From the NCBI GenBank assembly GCA_964423865.1, contig CAYRGN010000056.1:1-21029 (forward strand): a stretch of DNA of 21,029 bases, written 5' to 3'. This document shows, one piece after another, positions 15,642-21,029 of the stretch (its first letter is position 1; each line of letters begins with the position of its first letter). Under the pieces are notes generated by a model, which was not told the DNA's origin, searched no databases, and saw only the letters and a program-made list of their open reading frames with translations. The translations under genes were made by a program, and so were the position numbers. Source of the stretch: Leadbetterella sp964423865 (GTDB taxonomy: Bacteria > Bacteroidota > Bacteroidia > Cytophagales > Spirosomataceae).

Positions 15642-18239
15642 TTATGGAGAGAAAGTCCACCTGAAAGTAAGTAAGAGGCGGGCCGGTCTCAGCATAAGCG
15701 ACTGATAAAATTCGGAAAATTCGGAGACCGTCGCGTTTTCAAAGCGGTTTTTGTTCAGGATATTCTGCCAGGAAGCCTCCACTTCGATCTTTTTTTGAAT
15801 ATACCGGTAACCCATATCCCAAAATCCCGTTTCCAGGTTTCCCGTAGTCATTTTAAACGCGTAATATTCTCCTTTGGTCCAGAAAAAATGCTTTTTAGCC
15901 AGGGGATACCGGATATCCACTGTATGCTTCTGCTGGAAGAGCCTCGCGCTGGCAGTACCTTCCGGGCGGCTAAGCGTACGGGTGAATTCATGATCCGCCT
16001 TCACATTGACTTTTTTAGCCGGTAATATACCCCAACCGATACGGGCGTTTAAGGAATTATTCAGAAGGTCTGTGAAGCGGTCGTTCATCCTGATTATTCC
16101 CGTTTGGCGGGTCCAACCACCGCTAAGGTTCAGCGTAGCATCTTTACCGGGCACAATATACCGGAGAACACCGTTGATACCGGTGTGGTGCATAGGGTTC
16201 TTCTGAAGAAAGGCCACCGTGGTGATACTCCCGTTTTCCTGTAGGATACCGGATGTCATGATATTTCTCTCCGTGTGGGCATACCGGGTGGTCAGCCAGG
16301 CACTGATGTACTTAAAAGGATTGTTGTATTTTATCACCGCCGATACCACGTACTGAAGGTCTTCCGCCAGAGGCACATCTCTCTGGTTCAGCGTACGGTA
16401 ATCTTTCAAGATAAACCCGGTATACATGCTTTCCATGGATCCGAAACGGTATCTTCGGCTAAGGTTGGTCTGAAACTCCCAGTTTTTCCGGGTGATATAT
16501 TGCATAAAAAAAGCGGGTTCAAAGGGAAAACGTTTCACATCCCGCCGTATACCGTACAGGTCATCACGGATCTGAAATGAACGGTAAGACCAGGGAAGAG
16601 TCAGTTTAAGTCGCAAGTACTGCCCGTTTTTTTCAATCTGCTGTTCGGTCAATACGTTGTATTGCGTCCAGTGAAGGTCATTTTGGTAGAGGCTTGTACT
16701 GTTGGCTAGAAGGTCGCTTTCCATCCGGTGGCGGTGAAACTGCCCCCCTGTTTTCAGGGTATAATCCAGCCCTGCAATTTTACGGTAACCTTGCACTATC
16801 AGGTCGGTATCCAGTTTTTTGTCGTTAATTTCCTGGAGTGCCTGACGCGCGTTTTCAGCAAAAGAAAATCCATAACCGCTGTTGAAGATCCGGAGTGACT
16901 GGGGGTTATCTTTATACGAAACGGTGGAAGAGATCCGGATCAGTTGCGGGCCCGCCTTCAGGAAACGTGAGAAATCATTACGGAAGTTACTCAGGCGGTT
17001 TCGGGCTTCCTGATCCAGGAAAGCGCCGCTGGTCAGAAGGTCACCCCGCCCGTTTTTATTCTCCAGGGTCATCCGGGTTTTATTGGCAAAATACTTACCC
17101 GTGGAGTTTTCAGACAGCTCCGCCTCCAGCCGAAACTGGCTGTTGCTTTGGCGTGTCTTGTTCTCTTCTGCAAGCACGATGGTGCCTTCATACAGGTTAT
17201 AAGCGATTTCGCTCACGCTTTCACGCTTCAGCTGATCGTACATATAGCCTGCGTTCAATCGCAGCTGCAGGTCTTTTTTGAGCCGGTTGAGGTTATTCAC
17301 CGTGGCATAAGCCGACTCATTGAAGCGGTAACGGTCAGCGTCTATGGCCGGCAGGCTGACCTGTACGATATCGCTTCTCGTAACCCGCACCTGCTCTTCC
17401 AGTAAATCAGCCAGGGAATTATGCTGTGCTCCGTCTATAGTAATGTCTTTACCGGTATTATTGGCTTTAAATCCCCCTATAAATTGTTTTTGAGGCGAAA
17501 AGACCATCGGCAGGAACTCCGCCAGGCCCATGAGCGGAGAAGCCCCTGCCCCCGTCACTACAGGAATGGTGGTGGTGTATTTGTTTTTCAGCCGGATATT
17601 CAGCGAAGTCCGGTAGCTTTGCTGTACGCCATCCAGCATCCGCACCGACTGATGGTTTTCCAGCACCTCCACCCGGTCTACTTTTTCAGCCGGGAGATTA
17701 TTATTTGCCAGGCCGTAACGCCCGCCCAGCAGGTCCAGCCCTTCTATATAGTATTTTTCAATGGGATTGCCCTGATAGGTGATCCGGCCGGTGGAGCTGA
17801 CCTCCAGGCCGGGTATTCTTTTCATGACATCGGCCAGGGTGCGGTCTCCCGCCCGGGTTAAAAAATCCACTCCGTAACTGAGCGTATCGTTCTTGCGGCT
17901 GACGGGGGGCCTCACCCGTATTTCTTCGAGCTGACGGGAAGAGGGGCGGAGGATAAAGTTGTAGATCCGCTTTTCCGGCACCACCGCCCGGCTTTGTCCC
18001 GCATAGGCCATAGCCTGAGCAAAAAGTTGCAGGGAGTCCATGCTTGCCCGGTACGTTATTTTAAAATATCCGCGTGTGTCTGTTCTTGCAAATGCCAGCA
18101 CCGGCCCCTCTTTTTTTAGAATAACGCTTACACCAGCCAAAGGCTCCTTTTGTTCATTGGTCACCCGCCCTTCCAGTATATGCTGGGCAAAAGCGGGCCG
18201 GCACAGCCATATCACAGAAACAAGCAGGATGATTCTCAC
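15642..18239 (-). CDS. Outer-membrane beta-barrel protein: CarboxypepD-reg domain, TonB plug, barrel
   Basis: TonB-receptor-like outer-membrane protein of the kind often paired with GLPGLI genes in Bacteroidota. It has a signal peptide (1-19, cut after FAQ) and a carboxypeptidase-regulatory-like beta-sandwich at about 20-98 (LEGRVTNEQKEPLAGVSVIL). The plug, about 115-225, includes TLADVMKRIPGLEVSSTGRI, IEKYYIEGLDLLGGRYGLAN and VDRVEVLENHQSVRMLDG. A large barrel of alternating strands follows, ending LLLTFRWTFSP with an aromatic near the C-terminus. I see no obvious TonB box and no SusD partner, so it is not a classical SusC. The start is GTG at 18239, overlapping the TGA of the upstream GLPGLI gene (GTGA), so the two are translationally coupled. 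The substrate is unknown. Confidence 0.88.
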   Translation of the reverse strand: MRIILLVSVIWLCRPAFAQHILEGRVTNEQKEPLAGVSVILKKEGPVLAFARTDTRGYFKITYRASMDSLQLFAQAMAYAGQSRAVVPEKRIYNFILRPSSRQLEEIRVRPPVSRKNDTLSYGVDFLTRAGDRTLADVMKRIPGLEVSSTGRITYQGNPIEKYYIEGLDLLGGRYGLANNNLPAEKVDRVEVLENHQSVRMLDGVQQSYRTSLNIRLKNKYTTTIPVVTGAGASPLMGLAEFLPMVFSPQKQFIGGFKANNTGKDITIDGAQHNSLADLLEEQVRVTRSDIVQVSLPAIDADRYRFNESAYATVNNLNRLKKDLQLRLNAGYMYDQLKRESVSEIAYNLYEGTIVLAEENKTRQSNSQFRLEAELSENSTGKYFANKTRMTLENKNGRGDLLTSGAFLDQEARNRLSNFRNDFSRFLKAGPQLIRISSTVSYKDNPQSLRIFNSGYGFSFAENARQALQEINDKKLDTDLIVQGYRKIAGLDYTLKTGGQFHRHRMESDLLANSTSLYQNDLHWTQYNVLTEQQIEKNGQYLRLKLTLPWSYRSFQIRDDLYGIRRDVKRFPFEPAFFMQYITRKNWEFQTNLSRRYRFGSMESMYTGFILKDYRTLNQRDVPLAEDLQYVVSAVIKYNNPFKYISAWLTTRYAHTERNIMTSGILQENGSITTVAFLQKNPMHHTGINGVLRYIVPGKDATLNLSGGWTRQTGIIRMNDRFTDLLNNSLNARIGWGILPAKKVNVKADHEFTRTLSRPEGTASARLFQQKHTVDIRYPLAKKHFFWTKGEYYAFKMTTGNLETGFWDMGYRYIQKKIEVEASWQNILNKNRFENATVSEFSEFYQSLMLRPARLLLTFRWTFSP

Positions 18240-19030
18240 TGGTTTCTTTCCAGGGGGTTATTGTTGGCTCTGGCTCTTTTTCTTAAATTCTCAATGGCTT
18301 CAGGATCACTAAAAAAACCTGAAACAAGAGGGTCTGTCAGCGGGTCCTGGCGAAGATTACGTTTTAGCTCACTAACCTCTTTAAAGGTGGAAGAAATTGC
18401 ATTTTTAGCCATTGGAGGCCAGATACTACCCGCTTTACTCACCTCTTTCAGCGTAAAAGTATAGTGATCCTGCGTGTCATACAGTTTCACAATAAGCCCG
18501 GGCAATCCATGAAATATATAGGGGCCATCTGATACCGGTATCTCTGTAGTGAACCAGGCAATATAGCTCCGACCGTTGTGATCTATCATAGCTTTTTGAC
18601 TCCAAAAACCGGCTATACTGTCCTGCTCCGCCTGAATCTGCCATTGGTCGGGATCAAAATCCATTTCGTAGGCATAAGGTTTCCGCATAATTTGCTCTTC
18701 TACTTTCAATGTACTTTGTGCTTTGAAAATGCGGTATTTAAAAACCGGTATATTTTTTTTTACCTCGCCACCGTGTAATATTCCACGGGACTTCATGTTT
18801 TTTTCAACTTCTACTATATAATTTTCATAGTTATGGTTAATCATACTCTGAAAACAAGACTCTGCTCCCTTTATCTGCAGTATCATGTCTTCTCTTTTAG
18901 TCCTTTCCGGTTTAAGACTATCTTCTTTCCAGACCATCTCGTAGATAAAATCTATTTTTTCGGACTGGGCATAAACCCGTATAACTGAGAAAAAAACAAT
19001 AGTCGTAATTATTATTTTTTTTGATATCAT
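18236..19030 (-). CDS. GLPGLI family protein (copy A)
   Basis: Exported protein of the Bacteroidota GLPGLI family, whose molecular role is unknown. The 264 residues start with a signal peptide (cut after VYAQ, about 22). The hallmark GLPGLI lies at 175-180 inside a strongly conserved block (GRSYIAWFTTEIPVSDGPYI before it, VKLYDTQDHYTFTL after it). One cysteine occurs in the mature protein (ESCF, 59). Its stop overlaps the GTG start of the receptor gene by 4 bases. It lies 77 bp after the small cysteine-rich gene with no strong terminator between, only a weak AGTA/TACT hairpin at 19084-19097. By hand count it matches copy B (19587-20381) at about 181 of 264 positions without gaps; the least conserved stretch is 71-100. 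Confidence 0.93.
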   Translation of the reverse strand: MISKKIIITTIVFFSVIRVYAQSEKIDFIYEMVWKEDSLKPERTKREDMILQIKGAESCFQSMINHNYENYIVEVEKNMKSRGILHGGEVKKNIPVFKYRIFKAQSTLKVEEQIMRKPYAYEMDFDPDQWQIQAEQDSIAGFWSQKAMIDHNGRSYIAWFTTEIPVSDGPYIFHGLPGLIVKLYDTQDHYTFTLKEVSKAGSIWPPMAKNAISSTFKEVSELKRNLRQDPLTDPLVSGFFSDPEAIENLRKRARANNNPLERNQ

Positions 19031-19107
19031 ATGTTAAAATATTAAAACTCTCTGGTCTGAAAAGTAATCTTAAAAGACCAAAGAGTAATAAATTACTTAG
19101 CGAGTTT

Positions 19108-19383
19108 TTATGGTTCAAACGGAGGTGTACACCATGCTCCTTCCATTAATCCTACTAACTCAGTAATCTCAGCTGCTGTATAAGATTCATCAAAACAAGT
19201 TTCCCGGGGAGATTCCCAACAGGTTAAATGAACGGGGATGCAGTTTGCAAAGATTGACACCAATGCATCATCCTCACAATACACATTTTGTAATCCATCA
19301 GATTTCTCTATTGATTCAGAAGCAAAAGCGCCGAACATAGTAAAACATGAAAAAATCAGGGAGAGGAAAAATACTTTTTTCAT
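19108..19383 (-). CDS. Small exported cysteine-rich peptide, family unrecognised
   Basis: I do not recognise this 91-residue protein. It has a clear signal peptide (about 1-22, MKKVFFLSLIF with cleavage after AFAS). The mature part is about 69 residues, acidic, with five cysteines (YCED, NCIP, TCWE, TCFD, WCTP). That suggests one or two disulfides plus a free thiol, or a covalent link to a partner. The C-terminus is Pro-rich (TPPFEP). There is no T9SS sorting domain and no double-glycine leader. It lies between two GLPGLI genes on the same strand, just where a second receptor gene would be expected, and has its own upstream box shared with GLPGLI copy B. The codon pattern, signal peptide and spacing make it a real gene. 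It may be a substrate, ligand or partner of the neighbouring outer-membrane protein; that is inference only. Confidence 0.72.
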   Translation of the reverse strand: MKKVFFLSLIFSCFTMFGAFASESIEKSDGLQNVYCEDDALVSIFANCIPVHLTCWESPRETCFDESYTAAEITELVGLMEGAWCTPPFEP

Positions 19384-19416
19384 TCGTTAAAAATTTAGGT
19401 TGGAAATATAAGTAAG

Positions 19417-19448
19417 TACGAATATATTGAAAATTTATTGAAGACAAA
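19417..19448 (-). promoter_or_regulatory. Putative promoter of the cysteine-rich peptide gene
   Basis: The minus strand contains AATATATTCGTA (19417-19428), found identically upstream of GLPGLI copy B (20416-20427) at almost the same distance from the start codon (33 and 34 bases). Within it TATATTCG resembles TAnnTTTG with one mismatch. A TTTG lies 18 bases further upstream (19445-19448). Confidence 0.45.
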
Positions 19449-19503
19449 CCATGAGTCTATCTTTTTCATGTTAAAACATCCGGTTTTGGTTGACTCTTTT
19501 TAT

Positions 19504-19590
19504 TCATTCATTGGTCACCTTCCCCTCAAAAACACTTTGAGTAAAACCAAGGCGGCATAAAAACAGGCAAACAAGCAGGGTGATTCTCAC
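19504..19590 (-). pseudogene. 28-codon relic of a second CarboxypepD-reg/TonB receptor gene
   Basis: Starting with GTG at 19590, overlapping the TGA of GLPGLI copy B in the same GTGA arrangement as the intact pair, the frame encodes a signal peptide and the start of the mature protein (MRITLLVCLFLCRLGFTQSV, then FEGKVTNE). It aligns with residues 1-29 of the intact receptor with a single one-codon gap. Immediately after the shared NE codons, a 4-bp tandem duplication (AATGAATGAAT against AATGAAC) shifts the frame and creates TGA. Similarity fades by about 19494, so the rest of the gene has been deleted. It might still be translated as a 28-residue peptide, but I read it as decay after tandem duplication. 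Confidence 0.85.
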
Positions 19591-20381
19591 TGGTTTCTTT
19601 CCAGGGGATTATTATCGGCTTGGGCCAATCTTCTCACAGTTTCTATGTCTTTGGGATCACCAAAAAAACCGGCTTTAAGCGGGTCGGTCATCGGATCCTG
19701 GCGAAGGGTACGTTTTATTTTGCTGATTTCCCCGAAAGTAGCAGAAATCGCGTTTTTAGTTAGAGGGGGCCAGATGCTTGCGGTTTTACTCACTTCTTTC
19801 AGCGTGAAAATATAGTGATCCTGGGTATCCTGCAGTTTTACAATAAGCCCTGGTAACCCGTAAAATATATACGGGCCGTCAGCAACCGGTATTTCCGTAG
19901 TAAACCAGGCAATGTAGCTCCGGCCGTTGTGCTCTACCGTGGCTTTCTGGCTCCAGAAGCCGGCTACGCTATCCTGCTCGGCCTGAATTTGCCATTGTCC
20001 GGGGTCAAAATCCATTTCATAAGTATACGGTTTTCGCATAATCCGCTCTTCTACTTTCAGCGTATGGGAGGCTTTAAAAATTCGATAGTCGAAAGTAGGA
20101 TTTATTTTTTGAGCCATTTCAGTGGTTACGCCCTTATGTGATTTAACTGCACTTTCGAAATCCCCCATATTATTTTCAAAGTCATGCTTTAACATACTTT
20201 GAAAGCAAGATTCCTCTCCCTTCACCTGCAATATCATGTCTTCCTTTTTGATTTTGTCCAGCTTCAGGCTGTCTGATTTCCAGACCAACTCATAGATAAA
20301 ATCTATTTTTTCGACCTGCGCATACGTTGAGGTGGTCGAAAAAAAGACGACAAAAACAGTCAGTACTTTTCTAAGTATCAT
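19587..20381 (-). CDS. GLPGLI family protein (copy B)
   Basis: Second 264-residue GLPGLI protein, with signal peptide (cut after TYAQ), hallmark GLPGLI at 175-180 and the same single mature cysteine (ESCF) as copy A. The pair aligns without gaps at about 69% identity. The centre and C-terminus (HNGRSYIAWFTTEIP, NNPLERNQ) are nearly identical and positions 71-100 are divergent, so that stretch may be the specificity region. It is the first gene of the accessory locus. Its TGA overlaps the GTG of the relic receptor frame. It keeps an intact reading frame although its receptor partner has been lost, which suggests it is still useful, perhaps acting with the surviving receptor further down. Confidence 0.93.
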   Translation of the reverse strand: MILRKVLTVFVVFFSTTSTYAQVEKIDFIYELVWKSDSLKLDKIKKEDMILQVKGEESCFQSMLKHDFENNMGDFESAVKSHKGVTTEMAQKINPTFDYRIFKASHTLKVEERIMRKPYTYEMDFDPGQWQIQAEQDSVAGFWSQKATVEHNGRSYIAWFTTEIPVADGPYIFYGLPGLIVKLQDTQDHYIFTLKEVSKTASIWPPLTKNAISATFGEISKIKRTLRQDPMTDPLKAGFFGDPKDIETVRRLAQADNNPLERNQ

Positions 20382-20415
20382 TTGATTCAGAAATAAAATT
20401 CACCGCATAATGGGA

Positions 20416-20427
20416 TACGAATATATT
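20416..20427 (-). promoter_or_regulatory. Putative promoter box of GLPGLI copy B
   Basis: The 12-base sequence AATATATTCGTA on the minus strand, 34 bases before the ATG at 20381, is identical to the box upstream of the cysteine-rich peptide gene. It contains TATATTCG, one mismatch from TAnnTTTG. No clear -33 TTTG is seen upstream. Confidence 0.42.
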
Positions 20428-20489
20428 TTAATAATCTATAAAAAGAAAATTTTAGTTCTCATTTTTCTCACATGAAATAGCCATGAACA

Positions 20490-20599
20490 TTCAGCTATCA
20501 GAAAACCGGCAACCGGCGGCTAGGCGCCCCCCAATGAATAAGCGAAGCGTCGCGGGGCGGCCTTCCGCCCGGCTGACCGCTGATAGCTGAAGGCTAAAT
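20490..20599. repeat. Palindromic heptad-repeat element (REP-like) between rplT and GLPGLI copy B
   Basis: TTCAGCTATCAG (20490-20501) and CTGATAGCTGAA (20580-20591) are exact inverted repeats enclosing a GC-rich core with internal complementarity (CGCCCC with GGGGCG). The right arm is a 7-bp tandem array GCTGACC, GCTGATA, GCTGAAG, GCTAAAT (20572-20599); the left arm shows the same 7-base period. Its composition contrasts with the AT-rich spacer. It resembles REP-type dispersed elements; no transposase is nearby. Confidence 0.65.
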
Positions 20600-20631
20600 T
20601 TTTACCACCTGAAGTATCGAAAAATAAAAAA

Positions 20632-20651
20632 GGGCACCCTTCCGGATGCCC
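20632..20651 (-). terminator. Rho-independent terminator of rplT
   Basis: On the minus strand GGGCA pairs with TGCCC, followed after one mismatch by CC/GG around a 4-base loop; a T-rich run (TTTTTTATTTT) follows. It lies about 25 bases past the rplT stop. The plus strand is followed by CTTTTCTT, so weak function in that direction is possible. Confidence 0.85.
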
Positions 20652-20676
20652 TTTTCTTATCTGCCTTAAAGACAGC

Positions 20677-21021
20677 TCATTTTACTTTCTCAACGATGGC
20701 TTTGAACGCATCAGGATGATTCATTGCCAGGTCGGCCAATACTTTTCTGTTCAGCTCAATACCTGCTTTCTGCAACTTGTTGATGAATACGGAGTAGGAT
20801 AAACCGTAAGGTCTCACCCCCGCGTTAATCCGTACGATCCACAGGCTGCGGAAGTTTCTTTTCTTTTGTTTACGGCCGATATAGGCGTAAACCAAACCTT
20901 TTTCGACAGCGTTTTTGGCGACTGTCCAAACATTTTTTCTTCTTCCGAAGTAGCCCTTGGCCAGCTTCAGAACTTTTTTGCGGCGTGCTCTCGACGCTAC
21001 ATGATTGACACTACGTGGCAT
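20677..21021 (-). CDS. rplT: 50S ribosomal protein L20
   Basis: Early-assembling large-subunit protein that binds 23S rRNA. The 114-residue length is typical. The basic N-terminal extension (MPRSVNHVASRARRKKVLKLAKGYFG, split here as MPRSVNHVASRARRKK and VLKLAKGYFG) and the core QKKRNFRSLWIVRINAG and YSVFINKLQKAGIELNRKVLADLA are diagnostic. ATG at 21021 is the family start. The gene is complete and followed by a strong terminator, so it is the end of its operon. The expected upstream partners rpmI and infC would lie outside the window. Confidence 0.98.
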   Translation of the reverse strand: MPRSVNHVASRARRKKVLKLAKGYFGRRKNVWTVAKNAVEKGLVYAYIGRKQKKRNFRSLWIVRINAGVRPYGLSYSVFINKLQKAGIELNRKVLADLAMNHPDAFKAIVEKVK

Positions 21022-21029
21022 AAATTTTT

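Noticed and set aside
15642..18239. Classical SusC/SusD polysaccharide utilisation locus
   Set aside because: No SusD-like gene is present and the receptor is paired with GLPGLI; the nearby dehydrogenase lipoproteins are separate transcription units.
19108..19383. Double-glycine leader bacteriocin or T9SS cargo
   Set aside because: The leader is a Sec-type signal peptide ending AFAS, with no GG cleavage site, and the C-terminus lacks a T9SS sorting domain.

Overview
The window is chromosomal DNA from a member of the Bacteroidota. The evidence is a GLPGLI-family gene pair, a carboxypeptidase-regulatory-domain/TonB-plug outer-membrane protein, lipoproteins with short lipoboxes, several promoter boxes resembling the phylum's TAnnTTTG -7 element, and almost no Shine-Dalgarno sequences. 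Genes are moderately GC-rich and the spacers strongly AT-rich. I cannot place it below phylum level. I see no tRNA, rRNA, CRISPR array, insertion sequence or prophage.

Layout. (1) 63-1124: class II glutamine synthetase (minus) with its own terminator, behind a 333-bp AT-rich spacer. (2) 1458-3134: a PolX-type protein (minus) whose PHP nuclease domain looks intact but whose polymerase palm has lost its catalytic aspartates. (3) 3162-7105: a compact minus-strand housekeeping run, miaB, sigma-54 activator, lptE, a small conserved-looking gene and secG, with a promoter at miaB, another at secG and a terminator after secG. (4) 7286-12082 (plus): a secreted class C beta-lactamase-fold serine hydrolase, then a 1142-residue lipoprotein joining ThuA, a glucose/sorbosone dehydrogenase propeller, PKD, cytochrome c and a CBM6-like domain. 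(5) 12123-15503 (minus): a convergent 1126-residue lipoprotein with a dehydrogenase-like propeller, HEAT repeats and cytochrome c. A perfect 44-bp palindrome between these two genes serves both as terminator. (6) 15642-20381 (minus): an accessory locus of two GLPGLI genes, one intact outer-membrane receptor-like gene, a 28-codon relic of a second receptor gene, and a small cysteine-rich exported peptide. (7) 20490-20651: a palindromic heptad-repeat element and the terminator of rplT; rplT (20677-21021) closes the window.

Functionally, regions 4 and 5 look like envelope-anchored oxidation of sugars or polyols, with electrons passing to fused c-type cytochromes. Region 6 is the least explained part. 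A [GLPGLI - receptor] unit has been tandemly duplicated. The second receptor gene has been reduced to its signal peptide and first residues, stopped by a 4-bp slippage duplication. A small disulfide-type exported peptide now lies between the copies and shares a 12-bp upstream box with one of the GLPGLI genes. This is the best candidate for an undescribed envelope or peptide-secretion system here.
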